Counted from the stretch's first letter, positions 1-9,134 are shown. The stretch is DNA of 64,000 nucleotides from Brevundimonas pishanensis (GCF_022750635.1 NZ_JAJKBG010000001.1:434001-498000), one strand, 5' to 3'. The notes: a model not told the origin generated them from the sequence alone. Numbers and translations are program-made.

Positions 1-609
1 GCCTTGATGGGTATGCCCTACTTCCTCATCGACGGGCTTTACACCCGCGCCGAGTTCCTGACCTTCGACGCGGTCAATACGGCCAAGGCCCTTTTCCACT
101 TTGCGTGGGGCGTGCCAGCCTTTGTGCTTATCCGGATTCTGGCACCGGCCTTCTATGCGAGGTCGGACAGCCGCTCGCCGATGCGATTTGCCCTGATTTC
201 GGTGGTTGTGAATGCGGCTGTCGCGCTTAGCCTGTTCCCGTTCCTGAAGATTTCCGGTCTGGCCGTGGCGGTCAGCGCTTCGGCCTGGGTCAACGCCCTG
301 CTGTTGGCAGCGACTTTGTGGAAGCGTGATCACTATCGCCCCAGCGCCCACGCCGTTCAGCGTCTCGTCCGCATTGCTCTGGCCAGCGCGGGCATGGGGG
401 TGTTCGTCGCCCTGTGCAGTTGGGCGCGTCCTTATATCGAGGGTCCGATTGGCCAGCTTATGTCTATGTTGGGCACGACCCACGGCGTCAAAGAACTGGC
501 CATGCTGGTGGTCGTCGGCTTCGGCGGGATGACCTATGTAGTGCTGGCTTTCGCCACCCGCGCCGTGACCGTCTCGGAGATCAAGCGCCTGCTACGCCGT
601 GGGGCCTGA
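1..609 (+). CDS. murJ: Lipid II flippase MurJ (C-terminal part, cut by window edge)
   Basis: This is the C-terminal ~200 residues of an MVF-family integral membrane protein that flips lipid II across the inner membrane for peptidoglycan synthesis. The visible part has several hydrophobic helices, for example around residues 30-45, 60-85, 90-105, 120-140 and 165-185. The stretch G-L-Y-T-R-A-E-F near the start, followed by an A-R-S-D-S-R-S-P-M loop, is typical of MurJ. The true start lies upstream of the window, so the TTG at base 4 is not a start. Its stop overlaps the 3' end of the converging next gene by 18 bp. Assignment rests on these motifs and on the trpS neighbour; an O-antigen-flippase relative is possible but less likely. 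Confidence 0.85.
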   Translation, partial: ALMGMPYFLIDGLYTRAEFLTFDAVNTAKALFHFAWGVPAFVLIRILAPAFYARSDSRSPMRFALISVVVNAAVALSLFPFLKISGLAVAVSASAWVNALLLAATLWKRDHYRPSAHAVQRLVRIALASAGMGVFVALCSWARPYIEGPIGQLMSMLGTTHGVKELAMLVVVGFGGMTYVVLAFATRAVTVSEIKRLLRRGA

Positions 610-1155
610 TTTCAGCGAAATGAGTGCCACGAGGCCCTGCTGGAAATCCAGCGGTCCTCGTGGGCCATTGAGCACTGTCGTCAGGGCTGTCAGCGGCCCG
701 TCCATGCTGGCGAAGACGCTCAACAAAGCCCGCCGATAGAGGGGCCAGCCGCGACGCACGTCCCGCCCGCGATAGGGATGCACGGCATTGGCCTCATAGA
801 GGGCGACCTTGATGGCCATCATCTTGAACCGCAGCACCGGCCCCTCCAGGCGAAGGTCTTCCTTCTCGCTTAAAGCGAAATCGATGGCCTGAAGTCGGCG
901 GATCATCTCGCGGGTATCGTCACGTGCAATCTTGAGCGCCGCCACAAACGACTCGTCGAGATGGTAGGCCAGCACATCCGGCCCTTCGGAGAGGATCAGG
1001 TCGCGGCGGTATTCCTGCACTTCCTCGAACAGCACCAGCATCAGTCGGAGCATGCGTTCCAGTGCCTGAGTGGGAGAAAACCCTTCAGCGGGGGCGACGT
1101 CGAACTCATCCATCTTGGGGGTTCCGGACACAGTTACGGTTGGTTGATGTAACAT
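592..1155 (-). CDS. Conserved hypothetical protein, 187 aa
   Basis: I do not recognise this family. The protein is soluble-looking and mostly helical, with no signal peptide or membrane segment. A hydrophobic helix at about residues 30-50 (ALERMLRLMLVLFEEVQEYRRDL) is followed by charged helices. It lies convergent to murJ with overlapping 3' ends. A second in-frame ATG at base 1113 (M-D-E-F-D-V) is an equally possible start, because neither ATG has a strong ribosome-binding site. Codon use matches the neighbours, so it is probably a real gene. Confidence 0.6.
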   Translation of the reverse strand: MLHQPTVTVSGTPKMDEFDVAPAEGFSPTQALERMLRLMLVLFEEVQEYRRDLILSEGPDVLAYHLDESFVAALKIARDDTREMIRRLQAIDFALSEKEDLRLEGPVLRFKMMAIKVALYEANAVHPYRGRDVRRGWPLYRRALLSVFASMDGPLTALTTVLNGPRGPLDFQQGLVALISLKSGPTA

Positions 1156-1396
1156 AGATATCCCAGGAATAGAGTTGGTTCCCGGTTACCGAGGGCTTAA
1201 CCACGCTTCGGGCGGGCGCGGTTTGAGCGGGTTGCCCTCGTGCCACCGAGAGGATAAGCCACTGCCCATGCTCCGTGGATTGCCCCGACTGACAGGACGA
1301 TGGCGCGGCTGACCTTATGTCAGCCTGCTTTTACCTGTTGCTGCCTGCTGGCCAGCAGCCACGCTCCCAAGACCGCCTTACTCCCAGAGCTTACCC

Positions 1397-2434
1397 ATGA
1401 CTGATCAAACTCCGGCCCAATACACTGGCCCTCGCCGCGTCCTGTCCGGCATCCAGGCTTCCGGTGCGCTGCACCTTGGCAACTACCTCGGCGCGCTGAA
1501 GCGCTTCGTCGAGATGCAGGATGCGGGTGCCCCCTGCTACCTGTTCGTGGCCGATATGCACGCCATTACCGTCTGGCAGGACCCCGACAAGCTGACCGCC
1601 CAGACGCGTGAAATCGCTGCGGCCTATCTGGCGGCGGGTCTGGATCCGGAAAAGTCGGTCATCTTCCCGCAGTCGGCCGTGCCTGCGCACGCTGAACTGG
1701 CGTGGATTTTCAACTGCACCGCCCGCCTCGGCTGGTTGGACCGCATGACCCAGTTCAAGGAAAAGTCGGGCAAGCATAAAGAGCGCTCTTCGGTGGGCCT
1801 CTACACCTATCCGGTGCTGCAGGCCGCTGACATCCTTCTGTACAAGGCGACCGAAGTGCCGGTCGGCGAGGACCAGAAGCAGCACCTCGAGCTGACCCGC
1901 GACATCGCCCAGAAGTTTAACAACGACTTCGGCGTGCCGGACTTCTTCCCGCTGCCTGAGCCGATGATTCAGGGTCCGGCCACGCGTGTGATGTCCCTGC
2001 GTGACGGTTCGGCGAAGATGTCCAAGTCCGATCCGTCGGACCTGTCGCGCATCAACCTGACTGACGATGCAGACACCATCGCCAACAAGATCAAGAAGGC
2101 CAAGTCGGACATGGACGTGCTGCCGTCCGAAGTCGACGGTCTGGAAGGTCGCCAGGAAGCCAAGAACCTTGTGGCCATCTACGCGGCACTCTCGGGCATG
2201 ACCCGCGAGGCTGTGCTGGCCGAGTTCGGTGGTCAGGGCTTTGGTGCCTTCAAGCCCAAGCTGTCCGAACTGGCCGTCGAGTCGATGGCACCGGTCACCG
2301 AGCGTATGCGTCGCCTCCTGAACGATCCGGCTGAAATCGACCGCGTTCTGTCCAAGGGTGCTGCCCAAGCGCGCGAAGTGGCACAGCCGGTGGTCGAAGA
2401 CGTCAAGAAGATCGTCGGCTTCTGGCAGGGCTAA
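1397..2434 (+). CDS. trpS: Tryptophanyl-tRNA synthetase
   Basis: Class Ic aminoacyl-tRNA synthetase that charges tRNA-Trp in the cytoplasm. The 345-residue length is normal for the bacterial enzyme. The HIGH-type ATP motif is H-L-G-N at residues 26-29 and the KMSKS loop K-M-S-K-S lies at about residues 207-211. The central part has the family segment with [13 protein letters not shown]. The gene follows a 241-bp spacer after the unknown gene and is followed after 18 bp by the acetyltransferase gene, suggesting co-transcription. Nothing unusual was seen. Confidence 0.97.
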   Translation: MTDQTPAQYTGPRRVLSGIQASGALHLGNYLGALKRFVEMQDAGAPCYLFVADMHAITVWQDPDKLTAQTREIAAAYLAAGLDPEKSVIFPQSAVPAHAELAWIFNCTARLGWLDRMTQFKEKSGKHKERSSVGLYTYPVLQAADILLYKATEVPVGEDQKQHLELTRDIAQKFNNDFGVPDFFPLPEPMIQGPATRVMSLRDGSAKMSKSDPSDLSRINLTDDADTIANKIKKAKSDMDVLPSEVDGLEGRQEAKNLVAIYAALSGMTREAVLAEFGGQGFGAFKPKLSELAVESMAPVTERMRRLLNDPAEIDRVLSKGAAQAREVAQPVVEDVKKIVGFWQG

Positions 2435-2452
2435 GCTGACAGCACTTCACCG

Positions 2453-3133
2453 ATGAACGCCCATCCGCTCGATCGTGTGGTGCAAAGCGCCCTTGCATCC
2501 TCGCGCCAGTCGCATCTGGCTGTGCGCGATGGCGGGTCCGTGCGCATGGCGTCCGGTTATGGGGTGTTCGTGGCGGTGGATGATCCGGCGGTGACGTCGG
2601 ACGTCCAGCGCCTGCCGGTGCCCGAAGGCAAGCTGGTCTCGGTTGAGGCGCTGGAACAGTCGGTGCCGCAGGGCTTCCGTATCGAGCGCGAAGCCGTGCT
2701 GCTGCAAATGACGCTTGGCACGCTGAAGGCCGGAAAGACACGTCCGGTGCATGTCAAAAAGCTGACGGACGATGATGCCGCCCAGATGCTGGCTCTCGCC
2801 GCTCTGACCGAGCCCGGCCCCTTTTTCGAGCACGCCCACCGTCTCGGCGATTTTTATGGCGTCAAGGAAGAGGGTCGCCTTCTGGCCATGGCCGGAGAGC
2901 GGATGAAGCCGGACGGCTTTACCGAGGTCTCAGGTGTCTGCGTCCATCCCGATGCGCAGGGTCGCGGGCTGGCTGCGGCTGTCATGCGCTGTGTGATCGA
3001 ACCTATACTGGCGCGGGGCGATATCGCCTTCCTGCATTCCTATGATCACAACACGCGTGCCATCGCCCTATATGAGGGGCTGGGCTTTAGTGTGCGTGCG
3101 CCAATGAAGATGCGCACGCTGGTGCCGATTTAG
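2453..3133 (+). CDS. GNAT family N-acetyltransferase (FR47-like)
   Basis: Acetyl-CoA-dependent acetyltransferase of unknown substrate. The N-terminal ~90 residues look like a degenerate GNAT half. The C-terminal half carries the FR47/GNAT core: V-S-G-V-C-V-H-P-D-A-Q-G-R-G-L-A at about residues 160-175 contains the pyrophosphate-binding R/Q-x-x-G-x-G/A motif, followed by the N-T-R-A-I-A-L-Y-E-G-L-G-F signature near residues 200-212. It starts 18 bp after trpS, so the two are probably one transcript. The 3' end overlaps the converging hydrolase gene by 4 bp. Confidence 0.85.
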   Translation: MNAHPLDRVVQSALASSRQSHLAVRDGGSVRMASGYGVFVAVDDPAVTSDVQRLPVPEGKLVSVEALEQSVPQGFRIEREAVLLQMTLGTLKAGKTRPVHVKKLTDDDAAQMLALAALTEPGPFFEHAHRLGDFYGVKEEGRLLAMAGERMKPDGFTEVSGVCVHPDAQGRGLAAAVMRCVIEPILARGDIAFLHSYDHNTRAIALYEGLGFSVRAPMKMRTLVPI

Positions 3134-3870
3134 GCGAGGCGTTTCAAGAAGCCGCTGAACCGCTCCAGCATCTTTAGGGTGCTCTCGGGGTTGTGCTTCA
3201 TCGGGCCATTGCTTGTTGGCTCGTCAAAGGCGTGAGTGCCTTCCCCGATCCAGCTTTCCACCGTGCATCCGCGGGCGCGGATGGCGTCATTGACCTTCTC
3301 GGCATTGCGCACCGTCGTCAGGTGATCGCGGCTACAGGTCACGGCATAAACATCAGTTGGGGTGTGCCACGGCTTCATGCGGTTGCGTGCAAGGAAGCCC
3401 ACATAGGCATAGGCCAGCCAGATCCCTGCGGGTGCGGACAAACCATGCTTTGACGCGTCCTTGAGGCCCAGCGCGCCGTCTTCCCACGCATTGACCATCA
3501 ACTCCATGATGGACCAACCGCCGTGAGACCAACCGCCCAGAACGATTTTTGAGCTATCGACATCGGGCCTTGCTGCCACGCCATGCCAGGCGGCCAGCAG
3601 ATCGCCTGTGCGGTCCAGACCATTGAACGACATATTGGTGCAAACGGTCAGCAGGGTCCGCAGCCGCGTCCAGCCGCGCGGGCCGTAGCTGTCGACGATA
3701 AACGCCCGCCACCCTGCGGCCTTGGCCACCTCGGCATAACGCGGGAGGTGGCTGCGTAATCCGCCGCATCCGTGGAACAAAAGCACAGCGGGGCGCGGCA
3801 GATCGTCGTCGGGACCGACAACGATCACATGCGGTTCAAGAGCGGCCCAACGGCTGGCAAGCGTATCCAT
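3130..3870 (-). CDS. Dienelactone-hydrolase-type alpha/beta hydrolase
   Basis: Cytoplasmic-looking alpha/beta hydrolase of ~246 residues. The oxyanion segment L-L-F-H-G-C-G-G is near residues 30-37. The nucleophile elbow G-G-W-S-H-G-G-W is near residues 107-114, and likely acid and base lie in T-C-S-R-D-H and G-T-H-A-F-D. This matches the dienelactone hydrolase family; the substrate is unknown. I chose the ATG at 3870 over the TTG at 3879 that lies three codons upstream. It is divergent from the PadR regulator, with two palindromes in between, so it may be under that regulator's control. Confidence 0.75.
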   Translation of the reverse strand: MDTLASRWAALEPHVIVVGPDDDLPRPAVLLFHGCGGLRSHLPRYAEVAKAAGWRAFIVDSYGPRGWTRLRTLLTVCTNMSFNGLDRTGDLLAAWHGVAARPDVDSSKIVLGGWSHGGWSIMELMVNAWEDGALGLKDASKHGLSAPAGIWLAYAYVGFLARNRMKPWHTPTDVYAVTCSRDHLTTVRNAEKVNDAIRARGCTVESWIGEGTHAFDEPTSNGPMKHNPESTLKMLERFSGFLKRLA

Positions 3871-3927
3871 AAGATTCAAATAGAGGTTTCCGGCGCTTCA
3901 AAAAAGAGACTTGCACAAATCCAAATT

Positions 3928-3959
3928 AGATATATCTATTTGGTCATTGCGATATATCG
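3928..3959. promoter_or_regulatory. Pair of GATATATC palindromes, probable PadR operator
   Basis: Two 10-bp perfect palindromes, AGATATATCT (3928-3937) and CGATATATCG (3950-3959), share the core GATATATC. Their centres are 22 bp apart, about two helical turns. They sit in an unusually AT-rich stretch between the divergent hydrolase and PadR-type genes. Spacing and symmetry suggest cooperative binding by a dimeric regulator, most simply the adjacent YqjI-like protein. This is inference. Confidence 0.55.
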
Positions 3960-4047
3960 AAAAGGTAAGCATCGATTGAAAGACCTACACAACGGTTGGA
4001 ACAAAGAACGAGAAACCCGCTGCGGACGTGGCCACAGGCATCGTCAT

Positions 4048-4563
4048 ATGCGCGAGATGAAACATAGCCCCCATGAAGGCGGGCGTATGCGCGGCGGACG
4101 GGGCGGCGGTGGCCGACTGTTCGAACACGGGGCCATGCGCTGGCTGCTGCTGTCGCTGATCGGCCAGAAGCCGTCGCACGGCTATGAGCTGATCAAGGCT
4201 ATCGAGACCCGCATGGCGGGCGTCTATGCGCCCAGCCCCGGCGTCATCTATCCCAGCCTGTCGCTGCTGGAAGACATGGGCGCGGTCAGCATCTCCACCG
4301 AAGGCGGCAAAAAGCTTTACGCGATCACCGAGGAAGGCCAGCGCCTTCTGGAAGACAACGCCGAGGTTCTGGCCCGCGTCGAGGCCAGGATGGAGGCGAT
4401 GAAGGGCAAGGGCGGCAGGCCCGCCGAAATCAGCGAGGCGCTGGAGGCATTCCGCCATACCCTGCGCCAGAAACTGGGCCACGAGCCTGCGCTGGAGGCC
4501 GAAGAGGTTGCCCGTATCGCGGCCATCATCCGCGAGGCCACGAACAAGATCGCCGGAGCCTGA
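4048..4563 (+). CDS. PadR-family transcriptional regulator, YqjI-like
   Basis: Winged-helix PadR regulator of ~171 residues. After a short His/Gly/Arg-rich N-terminus (H-S-P-H-E-G-G, then R-G-G-R-G-G-G-G) comes the wHTH with L-F-E-H-G-A-M-R-W, K-P-S-H-G-Y-E-L-I-K-A-I-E and Y-A-P-S-P-G-V-I-Y-P-S-L-S-L-L-E-D. These closely recall E. coli YqjI, a metal-responsive regulator with a His/Gly-rich N-terminus. The C-terminal half is the usual helical dimerisation region. Start is uncertain: ATGs at 4048, 4057 and 4087 are all in frame. The open frame extends far upstream, but that part covers the promoter region. A strong terminator follows directly. E. coli YqjI controls a siderophore-interacting protein; none is present here. 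Confidence 0.85.
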   Translation: MREMKHSPHEGGRMRGGRGGGGRLFEHGAMRWLLLSLIGQKPSHGYELIKAIETRMAGVYAPSPGVIYPSLSLLEDMGAVSISTEGGKKLYAITEEGQRLLEDNAEVLARVEARMEAMKGKGGRPAEISEALEAFRHTLRQKLGHEPALEAEEVARIAAIIREATNKIAGA

Positions 4564-4576
4564 ACAAGGCAAAAGG

Positions 4577-4609
4577 AAAGGCGCTGTGATTGCTCACAGC
4601 GCCTTTTTT
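4577..4609 (+). terminator. Rho-independent terminator after the padR-type gene
   Basis: A 13-bp perfect stem (4577-4589 with 4594-4606, core GGCGCTGTGA/TCACAGCGCC) with a 4-nt loop, ending in a T run, 13 bp after the stop codon. Confidence 0.9.
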
Positions 4610-4671
4610 ACACCCTCAAGCACCAGATGACCGTGTCATCTGCGACAGGGAAAATAAAAGCCCCTCAAGAA

Positions 4672-4691
4672 GCGGGGTCCGCGTCCCCCGC
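4672..4691 (-). terminator. Probable terminator of purH
   Basis: Six-bp GC stem (gcgggg/ccccgc) 18 bp beyond the purH stop on the minus strand. It is followed by TTCTTGAGGGGC and then a T-rich tract (TTTTATTTT). The T tract is offset from the stem, so the call is moderate. Confidence 0.45.
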
Positions 4692-4708
4692 GTTAGGGCC
4701 CGTCACTT

Positions 4709-6313
4709 TTAGTGGCGGAACACGCGGGTCCCCGTGAAGACCATGGCGATGCCCTTTTCGTCGGCGGCGGCGATCACTTCGTCGTCGCGGATCGAGCCAC
4801 CAGGCTGGATGACGCAAGTCGCGCCAGCAGCGATCGCTTCCAGCAGGCCGTCGGCGAACGGGAAGAAGGCTTCCGACGCGCAGGCCGACCCTTCGGCCAG
4901 CGAGACATTGAGGCCCTTGGCTTCACCGGCTTCCTTGGCGCGGATGGCGGCGATACGGGCGCTGTCGCGACGGTTCATCTGGCCTGCACCGATGCCGGCG
5001 GTCTGGCCGTCCTTGGCATAGACGATGGCGTTGGACTTCACGTGCTTGGCGACGGTGAAGGCGAACAGCATGTCCTCGATTTCCTTCTCGGTCGGCTGAC
5101 GCTTGGTCACGACCTTGAGGTCCGAAGGCTTGAGGTTCGACTGGTCGCGCGATTGCACGAGGAAGCCACCAGCGACCGAGCGGAAGACGTTACCTTCGGC
5201 ATGCGGATCCGGCAGACCGTCGGTGATCAGCAGACGCAGGTTCTTCTTGGCGGCGAACACGGCCTTGGCCGCGTCGTCGGCACCCGGTGCAATGACCACT
5301 TCGGTGAAGATTTCGGTGATGGCCTTGGCGGCGTCTTCGGTCAGCGAACGGTTGACGGCGATCACGCCACCGAAGGCCGAAACGGCATCGCATTCCAGAG
5401 CGCGGGCATAGGCCTCGGCAAGGTCCTTGCCGACAGCCACGCCGCACGGGTTGGCGTGCTTGACGATGACGCAGGCCGGTTCCGAGAACTCGGCGACCAG
5501 TTCATAGGCGGCGTCGGCGTCAGCGATGTTGTTATAGCCCAGTTCCTTGCCTTGGATCTGTTCGGCGTAGGCGACACCCGGACGCTTCTCGCCAGTGCGA
5601 TAGAAGCTGCCGGTCTGGTGCGGGTTTTCACCGTAACGCAGTGTCTGGGCCAGTTCGCCAGCAATCGACTTGCGAGCCGGAGCCACATCTTCCAGCTGGC
5701 CAGCGAACCACGACGACACAGCGGCGTCATAGGCGGCGGTACGGGCAAAGGCGCGGGCCGCCAGTTTCTTACGCAGGTCCAGCGAGGTCGAACCGTCGGC
5801 CTTGAGGGCTTCGACGATCAGTTTGATGCTCTCGGCATCAACGGCGACCGCGACGTGGCCATGGTTCTTGGAGCCCGAACGGATCATGGCCGGGCCGCCA
5901 ATGTCGATGTTCTCGATGGCCGCTTCAAAGCCACCGCCGCTCTCGACGGTCTTTTCGAACGGGTAGAGATCGATCCAGACGATATCGATGGCACCGATGT
6001 TGTGCTCGGTCATGGCCGCCGCGTGGGTCGGGGCGTTGCGTACGCCCAGCAGGCCGCCGTGCACGATGGGGTGCAGGGTCTTGACGCGACCGTCCATCAT
6101 TTCCGGGAAACCGGTCAGGTCCGCCACGTCCTTCACCGGCAGTCCAAAACCTGCGATGGCGGCCTTGGTGCCACCGGTCGAGACCAGTTCGACACCGAGA
6201 TCGTGAAGCGTGCGGGCGACCTCTTCCAGTCCGGCCTTGTCGGACAGGGAAATCAGGGCGCGCGCAGGCGCAACCGCGTTAGGGGCGGGTGGAAAATCGG
6301 GAGCGGCGGGCAT
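4709..6313 (-). CDS. purH: Bifunctional AICAR transformylase / IMP cyclohydrolase
   Basis: Catalyses the last two steps of IMP synthesis: formylation of AICAR with 10-formyl-THF, then ring closure. The 534-residue length is normal. The N-terminal MGS-fold cyclohydrolase domain (residues ~15-200) shows V-S-T-G-G-T-K and G-R-V-K-T-L-H-P. The transformylase domain shows [19 protein letters not shown] and, near the C-terminus, P-F-A-D-G-L and [10 protein letters not shown]. The ATG at 6313 fits the family better than the upstream in-frame start at 6361. Downstream of the heparinase-like gene, same strand, after 244 bp. Confidence 0.97.
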   Translation of the reverse strand: MPAAPDFPPAPNAVAPARALISLSDKAGLEEVARTLHDLGVELVSTGGTKAAIAGFGLPVKDVADLTGFPEMMDGRVKTLHPIVHGGLLGVRNAPTHAAAMTEHNIGAIDIVWIDLYPFEKTVESGGGFEAAIENIDIGGPAMIRSGSKNHGHVAVAVDAESIKLIVEALKADGSTSLDLRKKLAARAFARTAAYDAAVSSWFAGQLEDVAPARKSIAGELAQTLRYGENPHQTGSFYRTGEKRPGVAYAEQIQGKELGYNNIADADAAYELVAEFSEPACVIVKHANPCGVAVGKDLAEAYARALECDAVSAFGGVIAVNRSLTEDAAKAITEIFTEVVIAPGADDAAKAVFAAKKNLRLLITDGLPDPHAEGNVFRSVAGGFLVQSRDQSNLKPSDLKVVTKRQPTEKEIEDMLFAFTVAKHVKSNAIVYAKDGQTAGIGAGQMNRRDSARIAAIRAKEAGEAKGLNVSLAEGSACASEAFFPFADGLLEAIAAGATCVIQPGGSIRDDEVIAAADEKGIAMVFTGTRVFRH

Positions 6314-6557
6314 GGCGACGTCCGTAACAGCTAGGAGCAGGAGATGGCGCGCCTCTAGCACCGGTATCCGGCGTCGTCACCCCTTGGGCCCCCTCTAGAT
6401 GGCGGGGGTGTTCGCCTGTTACAGAACGCTTGATGCCATTACTCGGTAAGATACTGATTATGATGGATTATCCCGCACACCGCATCGCGCAGTGTCATGA
6501 AATATTCATCAGGGCACTGAGGGCTGGAGGGCGACGCTCGCGCCGCCCTTGCTCAAC
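6314..6557. other. Intergenic region upstream of purH
   Basis: 244 bp without a gene between the heparinase-like gene and purH, both on the minus strand. Locally AT-richer around 6430-6500. I found no clear terminator, riboswitch or operator, but a purH promoter should lie here. Confidence 0.5.
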
Positions 6558-8357
6558 CTACTCCTCGCTTGCGGGGGCCAGCTTCCAGCGAATTTTGGTC
6601 TCGGCATCGGTACGAGCCGAGCCACGAACCACGATCTGCATCGAGCGACGGGTCAGTCCGTCATCGACATGAACAGCCGTCTCGATCGCCACATCCGGAC
6701 CGTCGCTGCGGAACCACCAGCCCTTGCCCGAGGGACCACGAAGCAGGATCGAGCGACGGTCGCGCGCCAGAGAAGCCTGAACGTCCGGATCGAGTTGGAA
6801 CCGCAGGGCATAGGGCACGGCAATACGGCCCGGTTCCTGACGTCCATGCGGCGGATGCAGGCATTCTTCCGAGCGCATCTCGTCACTGCTCTGGTCGATA
6901 TAGATGCGGCGCTGGTGCATCAGACCGTAGAGCGGCATCCAGCCATCGTGCTCGACCTCCAGCCAGATGGCCGTATCGGTCTGCTGATGATCGCGCGTGA
7001 TATGGATCGGGTCGCTGATCAGGCGCGGGCCCAGAAGGTCGGCCTTCCAGCCGCCCAGCGGCTCGCCAATCGGACGCTCGCCCAATGTGAGGGTCGAAGC
7101 TCCCGCCGACAGGCGAAGCGCGTTGCGGTCCGGCGAACGCGGCGTCCATCCTGCCGAGGTGAACAGGCGATCCTTGCCGCACACAACCTCGATCGCCGCC
7201 GGTTGCCCGCAGGCGGACGTCGACCACGCCCCCGTCGCGGGGCCTTCGACGTCGAGGAGCACTGTCAACTGTGGCGAGGATACGCGGACAATGCCGCCGA
7301 TAATGCTGGCCGGAGGCGCAGCAGGCTCGTCATCATGGGCGCGTGCGGCCTGAACCCGCTCGCGCGTCGAGGGGCCGCCCCCTTGGAACACCGCTAGACG
7401 CTTGTCCGGCAGAACCTGACTGCGCAAAGCAATGGTCAGGCGCGACATGGCATCGGCTACCGGAGGCGGCGTGGGCACCGAAAGCTGCGAAAGCGCGTCG
7501 TCCAGCGTCAGGAGGTCGAGCAGAAGCTCCATCCCCTGCTCCGGTGCGCGCGAGGCATGGGCACCGTCTTCGCGGACCGTTTGCTCCAGCGCATGGGGCA
7601 GCCGCTTCAGAGCTTTGTTGCGCAGGCGCTCGCCCGTAACGCCGCCAAGGGCGCAACCGGCAACGGCGACGGCAACCAGTCGCTCCGCGCGCCCGCGCAC
7701 CGAGAAGGGCGGACGCAAAAGCTGGTTGGCCTGACGGGCAAGGCTGTCGGCCAGACGCTGTGCATCGGCCGGAGCGGCATTTTGCGTCAGACGCTTGCCA
7801 GCGCAGGCCAGATTATAAACGCGGCGCGAGAGCACATCCGGCGACCACGAAAACGGCGACCAATCCGCAAAGGTCGCCAGCCACCCCAGGCTCATGGCCA
7901 TGGCGTCCTGAACACCGCGTTCGCCCTGAGCCATCATCACCGGAAGCCAGTTGAAGCTGTGCAGTTCGACGGCAAAGGCACGGTTCGGTGTGGGGCGTTC
8001 CCACATCAGGCGCGGGTCGTCGGTATCGAGGCTGAGCCCCATCAGGGTCAGCTTGCCGCCCAGCAAGGGGCGCGGTGCCTCTTTAGGGACGGGTCGCAGA
8101 TCCTTTGGCGTCAAGGCGAAACCCTGTCCCTTGGCGCTGCCCAGTGTCATCGGATAGCCGGGCAGGCCATAGAGCTCGACCCACAACTGGCGTGTGACCA
8201 GAACCTTGGCGATGGCACCGACGAGTGCGGGCGTTGTGCGCTGCGTTCCCTGAACGGGCATTGGGGTGCGCACGGGCGAACCCTTCAGTCCGGGGATGTG
8301 ACCTTCGGAAAGAGGGGTTTCGCTGTCACGCGGGGCGAAGGGGCCGATGGGCTTCAT
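6558..8357 (-). CDS. Heparinase II/III-like protein
   Basis: 599-residue protein that fits the heparinase II/III-like family found between rpe and purH in many alphaproteobacteria. The N-terminal half looks like a helical (alpha/alpha)6 toroid, with W-S-P-F-S-W-S-P-D-V-L-S-R-R-V-Y-N-L near residues 165-185. The C-terminal half looks like a beta-sandwich, with Q-G-G-G-P-S-T-R-E and D-L-L-G-P-R-L-I-S-D. No signal peptide is evident, so a classical secreted polysaccharide lyase role is doubtful. Its ATG overlaps the rpe stop by 4 bp (ATGA), which indicates translational coupling. Function in this conserved context is unknown. Confidence 0.75.
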   Translation of the reverse strand: MKPIGPFAPRDSETPLSEGHIPGLKGSPVRTPMPVQGTQRTTPALVGAIAKVLVTRQLWVELYGLPGYPMTLGSAKGQGFALTPKDLRPVPKEAPRPLLGGKLTLMGLSLDTDDPRLMWERPTPNRAFAVELHSFNWLPVMMAQGERGVQDAMAMSLGWLATFADWSPFSWSPDVLSRRVYNLACAGKRLTQNAAPADAQRLADSLARQANQLLRPPFSVRGRAERLVAVAVAGCALGGVTGERLRNKALKRLPHALEQTVREDGAHASRAPEQGMELLLDLLTLDDALSQLSVPTPPPVADAMSRLTIALRSQVLPDKRLAVFQGGGPSTRERVQAARAHDDEPAAPPASIIGGIVRVSSPQLTVLLDVEGPATGAWSTSACGQPAAIEVVCGKDRLFTSAGWTPRSPDRNALRLSAGASTLTLGERPIGEPLGGWKADLLGPRLISDPIHITRDHQQTDTAIWLEVEHDGWMPLYGLMHQRRIYIDQSSDEMRSEECLHPPHGRQEPGRIAVPYALRFQLDPDVQASLARDRRSILLRGPSGKGWWFRSDGPDVAIETAVHVDDGLTRRSMQIVVRGSARTDAETKIRWKLAPASEE

Positions 8358-9022
8358 GCCGCTTTCAGTGCCTGGATATTGGTGGCGTAGGCGTCCGGCC
8401 CACCCTTGAACACAAACGATCCCGCGACAAGGGCATCAGCGCCTGCCGAAACACAGGCTCCGGCATTTGCAGCAACCACGCCGCCATCCACCTGAAGATG
8501 TGCGTGCGAGCCGGAAGCATCGAGAATGGCACGGGCGCGCTGGATCTTGCGCAGGGAACTGTCGATAAATTTCTGACCGCCGAAGCCCGGGTTCACCGAC
8601 ATGATGAGCACCAGATCCACCAGATCGACGCATTCTTCCAGAACGCTCAAGGGGGTGGCGGGATTGAAGACCAGACCGGCCTTGGCACCCAGTTGGCGGA
8701 TTTGACCGAGGGTGCGGTGGACGTGCGGACCGCTTTCGGGGTGCACGCTCATGATGTCCGCACCCGCGGCGCGATAGGCTTCCAGCCAGTTGTCGACCGG
8801 TGCCACCATGAGGTGGACGTCGAACGGCAGCGAGGTGTGCGGGCGAAGCGCTTTCACCACATCCGGACCGATGGTCAGGTTGGGCACAAAATGCCCGTCC
8901 ATGACGTCGACGTGGATCCAGTCCGCTCCTGCCGCTTCCAGCGAGCGGATTTCCTCGCCCAGTTTGGAGAAGTCGCTGGCAAGGATGGACGGGCAGATCA
9001 GGGGAGCGGTGCGCTGGGTCAT
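8354..9022 (-). CDS. rpe: Ribulose-phosphate 3-epimerase
   Basis: TIM-barrel enzyme of the pentose phosphate pathway that interconverts ribulose-5-P and xylulose-5-P. It has 222 residues from the start chosen here. Motifs include P-S-I-L-A-S-D-F near residue 10, H-V-D-V-M-D-G-H-F-V-P-N with metal ligands near residue 38, D-V-H-L-M-V near 70, M-S-V-N-P-G-F-G-G-Q-K-F near 145 and V-D-G-G-V near 178. The open frame extends 35 codons upstream, but family alignment supports M-T-Q-R-T-A-P-L-I at 9022. First gene of a probable rpe - heparinase-like - purH unit. Confidence 0.96.
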   Translation of the reverse strand: MTQRTAPLICPSILASDFSKLGEEIRSLEAAGADWIHVDVMDGHFVPNLTIGPDVVKALRPHTSLPFDVHLMVAPVDNWLEAYRAAGADIMSVHPESGPHVHRTLGQIRQLGAKAGLVFNPATPLSVLEECVDLVDLVLIMSVNPGFGGQKFIDSSLRKIQRARAILDASGSHAHLQVDGGVVAANAGACVSAGADALVAGSFVFKGGPDAYATNIQALKAA

Positions 9023-9102
9023 GAATGCAGGACTTACGTCTCTCGCGGGCGAGGAGCAAGGTGCCGTTGCCGCGACAACTTCATGCGGGTGGCCATTCGC
9101 GC

Positions 9103-9134
9103 TTCGTGAATGACAAGGGGTGGTCATTCACGAA
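9103..9134. repeat. 12-8-12 perfect inverted repeat in a divergent promoter region
   Basis: TTCGTGAATGAC (9103-9114) and its exact complement GTCATTCACGAA (9123-9134) are separated by 8 nt. The repeat lies between the divergent rpe and DUF2141 genes, about 80-90 bp from each start. No T tract follows on either strand, so an operator is more likely than a terminator. The binding protein is unknown. Confidence 0.6.

Noticed and set aside
1156..1396. Possible riboswitch or T-box-like leader of trpS
   Set aside because: I could not find a specifier loop, antiterminator or known aptamer pattern; only an ordinary 241-bp intergenic region is visible.
3772..4047. 92-codon N-terminal extension of the PadR-type gene
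   Set aside because: It runs through the divergent hydrolase start and the twin palindromes; the family domain begins well after 4048.
9023..9127. N-terminal extension of rpe to 9127
   Set aside because: The extra 35 residues do not fit the family and would cover the inverted repeat in the promoter region.
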